Below, in pieces: positions 1-12,285 of a stretch of DNA of 64,000 nt (position 1 is the first letter of the stretch; every line of letters starts with the position of its first letter). This DNA is from Aristolochia californica (taxonomy: Eukaryota; Streptophyta; Magnoliopsida; Piperales; Aristolochiaceae), in contig JARWKL010000002.1 of NCBI GenBank assembly GCA_029961685.1, forward strand, positions 16,522,908-16,586,907. The letters run 5' to 3'. The notes beneath the pieces are model-generated. The model was not told the DNA's origin. It did not search any database and was given only the letters and a program-made list of their open reading frames with translations. Made by a program: the position numbers and the translations under genes.

Positions 1-1838
1 CCGAGAGTGAATCATTAATTTCTCCTGAAGAATCCTCAGAGTTGCCTCCGTCTGCACCATCAACTGAAGAATCTACCCAGAATGTTCCTTCTTAGGTAAA
101 TACGAATCCTGTGTTTAATGAATCTATTGAAACATGTGTTCCTACAAAAAAATATAACTCCTAGATATCCACAAAGATTGAATAGGGGAGTTCCAAAGAA
201 ACAGTATGAACCTGATCTTGAAGCCAAGACAAAATACTCAATCAATAACTATGTGTCCTCCCATAGGTTGACTATATCATATGCATTTACTGTTGATCAA
301 TTATCCAGGGTTTCTATTCCTAGTAATGTGCAGGATGCATTAGCTGATCCAAAATGGAAAAAGGCGATGAACGAAGAGATGGAGGCTCTACAAAAGAATG
401 CCACTTGGGAACTTGTTTCACAACCTAAAGGAGTGAAGACAATTGGATGTTGATGGGTGTTCATGGTGAAACTCAAACCGGATGAAAGTATTGAAAGATA
501 TAAAGCTCGGTTAGTTGCAAAGGTATGGAATAGACTATCAAGATACTTTTGCACCAATAGCTAAGATTAATACAATTCACATTCTTATATCTATAGCAGC
601 AAATTGAGACTGGCCTCTGCAACAATTTGATGTTAAAAATGTCTTTCCAATGGAGACTTAGAAGAAGAAGTCTACATGGAGCTACCACCCGGAGTTAAAA
701 GTGGTTCTTTATGTCAAGGTAAAGTTTGTAAATTGAATAAGTCATTGTACGGGCTAAAACAGTCACCTAGAGCATGGTTTGGGAGATTCTCAGCTACAAT
801 GAAGGAGTTTGGCTATAAACAAAGTAACTCAGATCATATTTTGTTTATAAAACACAAAGAAGGAAAAGTAACAGCTTTAATTGTGTATGTTGATGATATG
901 GTCTTGACAGGAGATGACCCATGTGAAATGCAAGTTTTACAGGAGTATTTAGGCACTAAATTTGAAATGAAGGATCTTGGACAACTTAAATATTTTTTGG
1001 AAATTGAGGTAGCAAGATCGAAACATGGAATCTTCCTTTCACAGTGAAAATATTTGTTAGATCTTCTAACCGAAACCGGAATCCTTGATTGTAAACCAGT
1101 AAAGACGCCCATAGAAATGAATCATAAGCTCGGAATTCTCCCAGATCAAATCCCAACAGACAAAGGGCATTATCAGTAATTAGTTGGAAGATTAATCTAC
1201 CTATCACACACAAGACCAGATGTCGCATATGCAGTGAGCGTTGTGAGTCAGTTCATGCATGCACCAAGTGAAGAACATATGGAAGTGGTCTATCGAATCT
1301 TGAGATACTTAAAGAGTGCTCCAGAAAAAGGTTTGTTATTCACAAAAAAATGTGTCTCTAACATTGAAGGATACACAGATTCTGATTGGGCAGGAGATCA
1401 AACAACCAGAAGATCCATGTATGGTTACTCTACCTTTATGGAAGGTAATCTTGTAATGTGGCAAGCAAAAACACAGTAGTATCAAGATCAAGTGCTAAAG
1501 CTGAATTTCGAGGCATGGCTCATGGTGTATGCGAATTGTTATGGATAAGAAATATACTGAGGGACTTAGGGATTGAATATGCTGAATCTATGAATCTCTA
1601 CTATGATAATAAGGCAGCCATCAAAATTGCAAAAAATCTTGTTCAACATTATCGCACTAAACATGTTGAAGTTGATAGTCATTTCATCAAGGAAAACCTC
1701 GATGCAAAGATTATACAATTTCCTTTTATTCTATCCGAGAGTCAACTAGCTGATATGCTCATGAAAGGAGTATCAAGGAAAGTATTTCATGGTATAATTG
1801 ACAAGTTGGGTATGATCGACATCTATGCACCAACTTGA
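1..1838 (+). pseudogene. Ty1/copia pol remnant (integrase tail, RT, RNase H)
   Basis: This is the 3' part of a copia polyprotein; the element starts upstream of the window. Readable pieces are the linker before the RT (118-453), the RT core with the catalytic YVDDM box near 883-900 (676-1047), the RNase H start with a TDSDWAG motif (1234-1479) and the RNase H end (1458-1838). The frame is broken by a stop near 451 where the family has Arg, by frameshifts near 520 and 1480, and by stops at 1045 and 1178. The final codons are followed directly by a purine tract and an LTR, as expected for copia. The element is dead and old. It could still be transcribed from flanking promoters but cannot make a full protein. 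Confidence 0.93.
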
Positions 1839-1845
1839 AGGGGAG
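1838..1845 (+). other. Polypurine tract of the copia element
   Basis: The run GAAGGGGAG follows the pol stop codon and lies immediately before a TGTTG LTR start. This is the normal plus-strand priming site arrangement in copia elements. Confidence 0.75.
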
Positions 1846-2100
1846 TGTTGAAATGAGCTGTAAATTGTGTAATTTGTTACCGTAATTCTAGGAAACGATT
1901 TGTTTCATTGATTTGTTCCTGATTCTAATATCTAAATTGGTTCTTAATAAGGTTGTAAATGTATTATAAAAAACTTCCATGAAGAGAAGAATATATATAA
2001 TCGAAAAATTCTTTGAAGGGTCTGTTTTTACAATAATCTCAAATAGGGAATATAATGAAAATTTCATAATGTATTCAAGAGATATGAAAGTAAACATTGT
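1846..2100 (+). repeat. 3' LTR of the copia element (right end uncertain)
   Basis: The LTR begins with TGTTGAAATG right after the purine tract. An AT-rich TATA-like stretch (about 1990-2000) supports an LTR. No partner LTR lies inside the window and no clear terminal CA or target duplication could be fixed, so the right end is approximate. Confidence 0.6.
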
Positions 2101-3456
2101 AATACTTAGCTACTTGAAGATGCACTTGTGTAGGAGACCTCAATCTCATATTTGAAATCTAAGCTCTTAGAAATCACTAAATATGAGAGGAAGCTTTAAA
2201 AAATATGTGGGGAAGGTTGTTGTCAAAGCTAGAATGGAACTTGGGTATTTATAGGACAAAATCCTAGTTCAAAAAACTAGTTGCTAAAAATCAAGCATAC
2301 TCGTAGCTCTTGTAAAAAAATAGTGAAAAATGTTTATAAAATATGAAAAAAAAACTTTAATTATTCAACTTGTGCTGCTTGTCATTTTGGTAGATCACTT
2401 ATCCAAATTGTAAACATACCACCAAAGTTATTGCTCTAAAAAGTCTTAGATTTCCATATTTATAGCTTGGGGTTGAATCCTTTGTGTTCCAAGCATAATT
2501 AAGTCAGAAAATGCACTAAAAACAAAAAATACTCCAAAGCAAAAAGAATTAGAGACAAGAGAAAAATAGAGAGACCTATGGGCCAATAGACTCATAGACA
2601 GAGGAAACAGCACAAATTTGAGATATAGACAAGGAAACCTGATAAAATTGTCCCCTTTTTTCTTTTCTTTTCTCTCGAAACTCCTCTAATTTTGGAGAGA
2701 GATATAAATATAACGAAGATAACTCCTATTTTATTTTCTTTGTATGATTTTCTCATTATAAATACATTTTCCCTTGATATTTCACTCCCACCCCTTGGTG
2801 GGTGGGTTTCTTACGAATCTCAACTACAAAAACAGATGCTTGAACCAGATCCACATGTTACTCATTTTCTTAAAATTACATGCAGAAGTTACATAAAACA
2901 TGCACAACCAAAGTGAAGAGTTTCTGGTATCAAGAAATAGGCAGAATTCTGCATTTGGCATCTATTTTAAACATCATTATTCATACAATATCTCTTTGGC
3001 CTCACTACAAGAATTTGTCATCTTCATGCCTGTTACTTGAATCTACATAAATCGTTTGTTATTTGGTCCAATCAAGAAGAAATACATAATGCATAACATC
3101 CTCGCAAAGAATCAAATCGCAACCCAAACAAAATTTTCCAGGTTTCCAGGACAAGAAGCGGTATCCAGTGCTAGGTATGGTGTGGATGGAAGTTCACGTG
3201 GCAACTGATTTGTTGTTGTGTGATGAATGATCTTAAAATTTGTGGAATGAGGATAAGCTTTTCTATCTTCCTCTCTGCCCACTAAGACCTCATTCTGTGC
3301 ATGGAAATTGCAACTTCCCAACCTGGATGAATTAATATTGTACTGTTCTGGGGCTTCGAAAGAAGTTTCGTGTACCAGCTTTGGTTAGCAAGAGCTTTTC
3401 TCTGTTCTGCCCAAGCCAGAAGTTGCACATAAAGAGGACAGAAGAGAGCCTTTCTT
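2101..3456. other. Intergenic region and 3' flank of the O-fucosyltransferase gene
   Basis: No ORF here resembles a known protein. The right-hand few hundred bases lie downstream of the minus-strand gene's stop codon and probably include its 3' UTR, but no polyadenylation site can be assigned with confidence. The left part is AT-rich and unclassified. Confidence 0.5.
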
Positions 3457-6400
3457 TCAGCTTTTCTTGAAATCTTCTTTTTCACATATACAACCTGGCA
3501 AAGGATTTGCATAGAAACTCTCCTCCAGCTTAGGAAATTCTCCAGGCTCTCTACAATATGGAACCCCAACTCGGTCTTTATGCAGTTTTCTTACTTTTGA
3601 GCTAAATTTCTTCCAGGAGATTTTTCCTCCATCTAAATCATCAACAAGTCTCACAAAATTCATCCTGCAGAAAAAAAAAAAAAAAACTCAACAACTTTTT
3701 TTTTTTTTTTTTTTTTTTTTTAGAGAGAGGAGCGTGGCGTGATTCGAACTCGCGACCTTCCGCACATAATGTAAACAGAATACCACTAGACCAAACAGCC
3801 TTAGGTAAAACTCAGCAACTTGATAAACAATATTCTCTCAAACGATCAGTAATATATTAGATGCAAACTAAAATATTTTAGAAATGCATACATGATTTCA
3901 CAAAAGCTATTTATTTTACACCTTTTTTATTTAAAAAGTGGATATTTTAGACCATATTGCAAGGGTGTATTCATCAGGGACGAATCATAAATTGCTTAAC
4001 ATCTAAAGGATTCATCACCCAAAACTAATTTCAAATTTAGATAGTGATGGGAAAGAAAAACATATGAAAATTTGGTTGCAAAAGTGGCTCCAGAACCAGC
4101 AAGTGAGAGGTATACATTGATGCGGTGGAAAAGATGCACAAATTGAATTATAATCTCTCATTGTACAGAAATAAAGAAGACAACTGCTGATAAAACATGC
4201 TAGGAAACGAAACCTAACAAGGTCATCATCATTCATTGAACCTAGTAGCATAACACCTAAAAAACATAAACTCTATGACTTGAATTTATTATAGGTAAAG
4301 ACAAATTAGAATAATATAAACTAATATATCAACAAGCCCAGAAACTTACCGATCTGGGTTGATAGTTTTCTTGAAGTCCTCAAATCGTCTGTGCCCTTGG
4401 ACAGCCTTGGCCATATTACCATCATATGTATAGACAAAAACATCACTCTGAAGAGCAACAACATAGTCCAAACCCGCTAGCATGTTCTGGTGATTCCTGA
4501 AAGGGTCCAACTCTTCTTCAGAAGAAAGAGTTGTATGAGAATAGATGTTAGGGAAATCATCCCTGAGATATTGCATGCTCCCATTCCCATATGCTTCACC
4601 TGCCACCAAAAAAATCCGAGTTCTCGAGGAGAATCCCAATCCTTTCAACAGCAGAGAAGTTTCCCGCGGGGTTAGAGGGCAACCCCCGAGTTTCCTTCTT
4701 TCTAATCCATCTATCTCTTTTTCCTTCCAGTGGCTTACTTCATAGCGCATTTGATGAAGCTCTTCATCCTCTTCTGCCGTTAGGTTATGACTGCAACCTG
4801 TAAAGGCTAACATGTCCTTTTCATATCTGGAAATCAATAGAAAGAGAACTTGTCAAGATCTCACAATTTGTAGCAATTTTATTTTCCAAATCTAGACAGG
4901 TTTTAATTGAGCAAGTTTGAAGAACATTATGCACACAAATTAAAAAATTGACCATTCAATTTCTCAAACTCTTAGTTATCCAAGAACCCTTACAGCAACC
5001 ATTTTCTAAATTTCTCATGCATCAGCTTAACTTCGAGAGATTACCAAGGTTATTTAAGTGCAGTTTTCTCATTCAATAATACTAGAAACCACAACAAGAA
5101 CGTACCTTAGATGTAGAGCAAGATAAGGACCAGTATCTTGACGCATCCTTCTAACTAAGGTGTTTCCAAGTTCTTCGATAGGTGCAGAGTATTTCAGAGC
5201 TCTGTAGTTCGCACGACACCTCAGCTTTTGTATAGAACTTGGAATGCCATTGTTAGCAAGACGAGAATCTGTGTGAGTAAAGTAAATAACCTTGTGCCGT
5301 TTCAGTATTGGAAGGACCTCAGATTTATAATAACTGACCTGAACAAAAAGCAACTCAGTATGTCAAAAAATGATTAATTTTTCAGACAAAGATAAGACAG
5401 GCAGAAGCAATAATATTAACAACTTATGGGCACCTTGGACCAAGATATTGGTGTCTTTGTGAAAGGTTCCATATTTGCATAGAGAGGTGGCAATGCCTCA
5501 ACTATATCAATGTCATCTTTCAGATACTCTATGAAATGTTGCCAATCAAATAGATCTTTAAAGCCACTGCAAGTAAAGCCAGATATGATTTTAAAATCAA
5601 TATCACAATTTCAATCAGAATAATTCAAATCCAAGTCGAAGAATATACAGAAAATTTTGTAACTGGGAACAAAGCATTTCAGGACATTCTGCTTAATAAG
5701 TTTTTGGACCTATGGTTTCTTTGATACTTCCATTCTCCTTTGCAGATTCAATACCAGTTCACATTCCAAGGACAAGCTACACAAAATAATTATCTCTTGT
5801 CCAGGTCTAGAAAATATATTTCTTAAAAAATGCTAGGAAAAAAAACTTCTATAGAAATTTTGAGAATATTAATTTTTAAATAAAATTCTTAATTTTTGTT
5901 TCTGACATTTCTTGTTGTTGACATACTCTAGAAAACATATGAAAGATTCAAAAAAAATGCAAAAAAATATGTTATTATTAGATTTTTTTCAACATAAATA
6001 GAAGACAGATAGTTTCACAATGCAACAATGTTCTCATTGTAGATTTCAAATTATCAAAGAGGCTAATGATACTCTCATGGAAAGCAAGTAACCTTTCGTC
6101 TGCCCAATAAGAAGAATGGTCAAGCAAAGGAAGAACAAGTGTTGCCTTCATGATCTTGGCAACAGCAACCATATCGCAGATCTGCAATGGTAGAACATAA
6201 TTTGTTCAGAGGAATAGGCCACCAATTCCAAATAGATCTGGTACTTTAAAACAAAATGTAGTAATTTAGCAGCAGGTCTTTAAGCTTTTAACACTTTGAA
6301 AATAGGATTGGAACAGACCCCAAATCTCATCTGATTTAGACCACCGTTCGCATTTACAAGAATGTACCCGTTCGTCTTTGCATCTGGTTCTGTATATAAG

Positions 6401-8509
6401 AGCAATGATAAGAAAACGTAAAAGTTGCAGAAGCAGGGAACCTGGTAAAGTTTCCCATACCAGCTCCCTGATCATAAGATTCTTTAGCAACATCACATAT
6501 AATAAGACCTCTATATAAATGGACTTACTTCGGTGACTCCTTGGGTGATCAATGCACTGAGTGAAATTCTCAGTGCTTGGCTTCAGCCAGATACCTGAAA
6601 GCTGCCAGGTGAAGGAAATAATAATACAATTTACTGAAAAGCAAAAGACTTCAACAAAGCATGCAAGCATATGTTTTTTTTTTGTTCAAAATTAAGTGGG
6701 AGCATGTCAAGTGGCAAGTTTGCTCCTCAGTCCACAGCCCTTGAAAATAAACAGTGCATGGATCCTTTAATCAATTGCAACTGGTACATTTTGCAACAGG
6801 AAGCTGTTAAAAGCACAAACTAGAATACAATAATTTCTCCCACAGCATTTTCAGTTCAGTGAGGACTCCATTTTGTAACTTTACAGTGTAGCATGTTACT
6901 AGGGTTGACAGGCTGTGCACAACAAGAAATCACAATTTGACTACCAGAGTGCAAAGTTACCTCTAATTTGTTCTTAAAGCTTCCAACTGTGCCTGGTTCA
7001 ACCATCATGAGGGTTCTTTCACTGTCACCTGCCCCTCGATGCCCATAGTCACCAGAACTCGAACCCATCTTCCCAGCAAAATACAAACTTGATTCCTAAT
7101 ATATGTTACTATAAAATCAGAGAAAGGACCTCTTCAAAGAGTCTCAACTTAAGAAAATCTCTTCATAATCCGCAAAAATCAAAAACCTGAATTTGTAACA
7201 TACGTAGCAAGCCCTTCGTTAAAATGCACTAAAGGGAAATTATAGGATTGAAAGGCAACGTATCATACACAGAAAATTAAGAGAAATGAAGATGCCCGAT
7301 GTGGAACCTTGCCTTTCTAACCACGTGCTCATTCTTTTAGCACTCAGCAATTGAGACATGGGACGTCAACTATCCGAACAACCAATCAAAGACAAAATAG
7401 CAGCTCCACAGAGAAGGGCCCGTTAGCAATGACTTGATGGATAATTCATAAGCTCCACCCATTTGTTATTTGCTGCACAGAATGGAGCTCTTGTATCGAA
7501 AGACCACCTTCCAATTCAATGGTTTTCAAGATTTCCAACAAAGTACTTGAAGTGGTCAAGGCCGGGTCATTCTCGGAACTAAGACGCAGTAGTGATTGTT
7601 CATTTTTGACCACTTCAAAAACGATAAAACATCTGGGAAACAAATCTTGTACTAGCTTTTCTCGTTTTTCTTTGGGAAATTAATCAAACACACAGCAAGA
7701 AAATTTATTCAATTCTTGAAAAAGGGAAAGAAGGGTAAAAAAAAGAAGAAGGTAAACACAGGATCCAAATTTGCAAGGTTGAGATAGTTTTATCAAAAGC
7801 TCATCGAACAAATAAGGGAAATCCATGCAGCGTTCTCTTTTCTTTAGAGCAGAACAGGAAGATCACAATGAGATTGAGACAATAAATTGGAAAAGAACAT
7901 TACAGCCTTATAAAAATTAGTAAATATTCTTTTAAATCCTCAAATCCCAAAAAGAAAACAAAATGATCTACTTCTATGCTACTTGAATTCAAAAAAAGAA
8001 AAGAATTTTGTGCTGCAAAAGAGGAAGAACACCAAGAAGGATAAAAAAAGGGAAAAGAAGTAAATCACCTGAAAGTATCCATCCCTTTCTACAGAAAACC
8101 CAAACCACCCACCAGCAAAGATCTTCCAAAGCCCCAGCACTAAACAAACCCCACAAAACGCAAAAAACATCCAATGACCGAGTCTCTTCTTCTCCCTCGG
8201 CCCTATCTCAGCCCCAATTGCCGCTTTTTTAAACAAATTACTCCTCGCATTCTGCCTTCTTTCGAGGGTCGATTCAGATCCATCAGCGGAACCGGGGAAG
8301 AAGGGGTTTTCCGACCTGGGCGAGTTAATGGGGAGCTCGATCTCATGGTGCAACCCGCTATTGTTGTTGTTGGTTTGGTTGCTATTATTGTTGGTGTTAT
8401 TACTTCGCTTGAAGGAGTGTGCTCGACGAGTCATGGCACCGGAATATCGAGGACTGTTGATTCGCGGAGAGACGCCATCAGTGTTGCCGTGTTGTTGCTG
8501 AAAGCCCAT
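3457..8509 (-). CDS. Plant O-fucosyltransferase family protein (GT106-type), 9 exons
   Basis: Predicted GDP-fucose protein O-fucosyltransferase-like enzyme of the plant DUF246 family, probably a type II Golgi membrane protein. Exons in transcript order: 8509-8069, 7095-6961, 6601-6529, 6389-6319, 6181-6093, 5566-5434, 5338-5106, 4826-4350 and 3664-3457. All junctions are GT-AG, phases agree, and the sum is 1860 nt (619 codons plus stop). Residues 1-110 are polar with an Asn-rich stretch at about 35-52. A membrane anchor lies at about 113-133. The catalytic domain contains [18 protein letters not shown] (223-240), HLRYEKDM (390-397), RIFLVAGE (462-469) and the [20 protein letters not shown] region (519-538), all typical of the family. 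An in-frame TAG nine codons upstream supports the start. The acceptor substrate cannot be told from sequence. The family call is firm; exon 2 is the least certain exon because its sequence is less conserved. Confidence 0.93.
3698..3806 (-). mobile_element. tRNA-derived SINE in the last intron
   Basis: Read on the minus strand, a body of about 85 bp carries an A-box (TGGTCTAGTGG) and a B-box (AGTTCGAATCA) at tRNA spacing and ends in a poly(A) tail (+ strand T run 3696-3721). It is flanked by a 15-bp direct repeat with one mismatch: AAAACTCAACAACTT at 3683-3697 and AAAACTCAGCAACTT at 3807-3821. The 5' part resembles a plant tRNA-Pro. The body does not close an acceptor stem, so it is not a working tRNA. 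It sits in intron 8 of the O-fucosyltransferase gene, same strand. Confidence 0.88.
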
Positions 8510-8654
8510 GAGAAAGACAACAACGCTATGGTCCTAATGGAACTGCAGACGCCATTAACAGACGAGCTTCGAGCTGCCTCTCCTCTCTAACCGGTGAAAT
8601 CAGTGAAGACAGATTTTAAAGAGAGATGGCTCATTCGAAATCACCCCGGTTAAA

Positions 8655-8667
8655 AAGGATTATAACG
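8655..8667 (-). promoter_or_regulatory. Candidate TATA element of the O-fucosyltransferase gene
   Basis: On the minus strand GTTATAATCC lies about 150 bp upstream of the start codon, followed by a GA-rich leader (8560-8590) like many plant 5' UTRs. This is a weak motif match only; no transcript start is visible from sequence. Confidence 0.25.
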
Positions 8668-8669
8668 GC

Positions 8670-10427
8670 ACTGCCACCATGGCTAGATTCGAAAGAGACG
8701 AAGCCAATAATCGGCCATTTCCCATTCGAACAACCCAATCTTGAGAGACAAAAACATACTCCTTGGGGAGAATTAATCAATTAAAAATAGGAAAACAAAT
8801 GCCCAAATTGATCCATAATTCACAAACTTATTATCAGTAGGAGCTTTTTTTATAAAATACAAAGTAGTCCACCTTTTTATGTTTATTTTTATAAAACCAT
8901 GTTTTACTTCATTAATATGTGTGACCTCAATAAAAACTAAAACACATTCGTTTAATTTGAATTAGATCAAGCTGCCGAATTAGAAAATTTGGAGTGATCC
9001 ACACCATACGAAAAACAATAGAAAAAATTATGATGTAACAAAAAATAAAAAATTAGTGTTTTTGGAGGTATAAGTTGAGTAAATATTACTTTAATTCCAA
9101 AAATAATAATAAATAAAATATAAAAAATAAAATTTGTTATTAAAATATATTTCTTATAAAAATACTTTAACCGATAAATCAATGAAAAATAAATATTTAT
9201 TTTTTATTTTCCCTCACCTTAGGTCTTTAAGGGCTTGTTAAGAACCCATAAAAAAAAGGGAGAGAAAGCTATTTTGTGTTGTTCGACAGTTGAGAATTGA
9301 GAAAAAAATCACTTTTTTTCTCGGATGAAATTTAAGAAAAAAATAAAAGAATTAGATACTTGTGCCTTTTTAATCCCAAGTTTTAAAGGAGCCCTTTTTT
9401 CTCAAAGGCGATTTTCCAATTGGTACATTTGAGAAAGTCTAAAATAATTTTTTTTAAGGAAAAGAAAATTAAAAAATCTGTCATTTCCTGTCTGAGTAGT
9501 GGAAATAGGACCAAAATGGGAGGAAACGTGAGGAGGAAAGAAGATGATAAAAGTCAAGGCAATTAAAGGGAAAATTATGTGGAGAAATTAAGGGCAATAG
9601 AATGAAGTCCACAAGAATAAGCAGGAATCTGTCATGAACCAAACTGGAAAGCAGCTCCCCCTCTCCAGTCTCATCTTCGCAGAGTGGAAAGCGTGCAGTC
9701 TTAGTCTACTGCTCGCTCACACCATCATTGACCCTATGATGACGATCGCAAATGCCCTCACTCTCATCCCAAATTACCCCCCTTTCCATTCCGTTTGCTT
9801 GTTAATTTTGTCGATTTTTTTAAGAAGGCTTCTTCCTTTTTTTAATTTGGAAGCAAAACCGAAGACGGGACGCGCAGCCACGCAAAATGTAATTCCCAGT
9901 GAACCGTGTAAACACACCTAGTGGGCAGCCCAAATATCCAATATGAATAAGTGGATACAGGTGACATCTCCATTATAATGAACCGTGTATACTAATTTCT
10001 TTCGTAAGCTATGGTTTATGTGGGAGCAAACAAAATTTTAATAAATCTTTAAAAATTATTATTTTAATTTACTTTACTTGCTTCAAACTTAAAAGTATGA
10101 TTTTTTAAATGAGAATAAGAAATAAGTGGTCACATTAGATTTCCCTAAATCTATTGTAATAAAAATTAATAATTATATATTACAAATTTTTCTTCATGTA
10201 ATTTGTATATAATAAAAATTATACTGATATAGGACATAATTGTAACTAAAGTGAATTTAATATAGTATTAATATAATATTAATGTTAGTTTTATATTTTT
10301 TTTAAATATATGTTTAGTTATCATATTAATCTAAAAATGCAAGGAAATTAAAATTTGAACACAACGTGGTAGAACGATAGTCCTATCTACACTGGCTTTA
10401 TTTGGAAACTACAGCTTTCGCAATGTA
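8670..10427. other. AT-rich intergenic region upstream of the gene
   Basis: Very AT-rich DNA with short chance ORFs. I see no protein similarity, RNA gene or clear element ends. The first few hundred bases are presumably the promoter of the O-fucosyltransferase gene. Confidence 0.5.
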
Positions 10428-10629
10428 GTCTAGGTGGTAATTATAGTTAACATACATCACCTCTGAAGGCGAAGGTCACCTCTACAAAAGAAGGGTATGG
10501 CTGAATGTTGCTCGAGGGTGTCTTCTTCTTAGAATAATGACCATGAGAATCGGTAAGAGGGTGAGCTCAGTGAGATAAAACGTTGAAATCGATGATCAAG
10601 TATAAAAATATACCATGGTAAATAAGTAC
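10428..10629. repeat. Intergenic direct repeat, copy 1
   Basis: This segment is repeated at 10772-11054, including GGTAATTATAGTTAA, ACAAAAGAAGGGTATGGCTG and GAGGGTGTCTTCTTCTT. Copy 1 lacks a stretch of about 80 bp that copy 2 has between GAATGTTGC and GAGGGTGTC. It is unlike any LTR family seen elsewhere in the window. Confidence 0.75.
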
Positions 10630-10638
10630 GAGGCCTTA

Positions 10639-10766
10639 CCCAATACGAAAAGTTATTTGGTACGAAACATGTGAGACGATATCTTAGCCATCTGATCATG
10701 ATCAACGACTATCTTAGCCGTCCGATCAAGATAATCATTTCACACCACATAGTTTTTCGTATTGGA
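10639..10766. mobile_element. MITE-like inverted-repeat element
   Basis: The segment begins CCCAATACGAAAA and ends TTTTTCGTATTGGA, an inverted repeat of about 12 bp. Inside is a near-duplicate of ATCTTAGCCATCTGATCA and ATCTTAGCCGTCCGATCA. TTA precedes the left end and TAA follows the right end, which would be a decayed 3-bp duplication at best. It separates the two copies of a direct repeat. Size and ends fit a MITE, but no second copy is present to prove mobility. Confidence 0.45.
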
Positions 10767-10771
10767 TAATT

Positions 10772-11054
10772 GTCCAAGCGGTAATTATAGTTAATATAAA
10801 TCACCTCCGAAAGCAAAGGTCACTTCTACAAAAGAAGGGTATGGCTGAATGTTGCACGAAACTTTGCTCAACCTATAAAAAACAGGGCAAATGGGTAGTT
10901 GCCTTCCAATTAGATTGGATTGGTTTTACCCCTTAACCGAGGGTGTCTTCTTCTTGTAAGAATGACCATAAGAGTCTGTAAGTGGGTGAGCTAAGTGAGA
11001 TATAAAGTTGAAATTGACGAACAAGTATAAAACACATACCATCGTAAATAAGTA
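10772..11054. repeat. Intergenic direct repeat, copy 2 (longer)
   Basis: Second copy of the repeat at 10428-10629, about 80 bp longer because of an internal segment at about 10858-10940. The pair flanks the MITE-like element at 10639-10766. Confidence 0.75.
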
Positions 11055-11967
11055 CCATGCAAACTTATAATGTGAGTAACAAAAAAAATAAAAAAGTTAT
11101 AGCGTATATCAAAGTATAAATGAACAAGTGAGTTGGGCATATGGCCCATAAAATAAATATTCATTCGCCAACACAACTTCAAGGAGTATACAAGCATGAA
11201 TCGAATTGATTGCCATCAACTCGTGGCTCACACAAAGATAAAGTGTCCTCCATAGAATTGAGAAGGATCGTCTATGGTACTACTTCCATCGTATCAACTA
11301 TACCCTTACTATCCGTCATTGCCTTCATCATAGGGTTGTTAAGGGTGTAAGTATATTATTGGATGTTGTTCTAATTCATTCAAATTAAATAGATTTCCAT
11401 TTGGATCAAACCTCACTAGTGAAGTTATGTCATCATACAAAAATAAGTTAATATAGAAAATAGTTATGAATTATTAAATTATTAGAAAATATTTTTATTA
11501 TAAATTTATTTACTAATGATTATAATGATTTTATTTTAAAAAATTACATTAATTTTATTCATTATAATTTTTCATATTAAATTATTCTTTAAATTTTATG
11601 ACTATAATTATAGTTTATCAATAATTAAGACAGAATCTCGAAATCATTTCTAAATATGTTGTAGATCTGGACCGTAGATTTATTAATATCATCAAATTAT
11701 TTATTTTTAAATCCTAAATCTACTCAGATGAGAATGAAAATGCAATAATTATATTTGGATATTTTAAAGAATATTTACATCCATGCAATAGATTAGCATA
11801 TGCACTATTAATAATATTATGTTATTGGTAATATTATGCAAATATTAATTTATTTTTATTAAATAATTAATTACCTACATATACAAAGTTTTAAAATCTG
11901 GAGCAAGTCGTATGCTTGAACCCATTTCAACTTGATTTGGCCCCAAGTCCGTAAGATATGAGAAAAT
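11055..11967. other. AT-rich intergenic region, nothing recognised
   Basis: No supported ORF, RNA or element boundary. Base composition is strongly AT, especially 11450-11880. Confidence 0.5.
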
Positions 11968-12285
11968 GAAGTTAACAACAAATGAAGTAGTCAACTATTT
12001 ATGTCTTGGAGCTCTGCACTTGATAGATGATCATTAAAAGCATTTGATTACTTTGGCCATGCTATCAACTACTTTGGAGCTATCATAAAATAGACAGTTA
12101 CTTACATTTCCAAGGCTGCCAGAAACAGAGAATAATGGAGACTTCTATGAAGTTGACTACAAATAAAGCAGTCAATTGCTTATGTATCGGAGCTTAACAC
12201 TAGATACATGGTCATCAAGTAGTTGATCGTTTTGGACCATGCATTCAACTATTTTGGAGTAATTTTAAAGAAATAAACAGGTAAT
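11968..12285. repeat. Degenerate tandem pair, about 181-bp period
   Basis: Two related segments start at 11968 and 12149. They share the order GAAGTT-AC-ACAAAT, GTCAA followed by TTATGT, GGAGCT, ATGATCAT-like, CATGC and CAACTA-TTTGGAG. Identity is moderate with small indels. The function and source are unknown. Confidence 0.6.

Noticed and set aside
3722..3806. Functional tRNA gene
   Set aside because: A and B boxes are present but the acceptor ends do not pair, and the sequence has a poly(A) tail and target duplication, so it is a SINE copy.
8174..8590. + strand ORF of 138 codons opposite exon 1
   Set aside because: It is antisense to the well supported first exon of the O-fucosyltransferase gene and shows no protein features of its own.
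9634..9921. + strand ORF of 95 codons in the intergenic region
   Set aside because: No recognisable domain and composition like the surrounding DNA; a chance frame.
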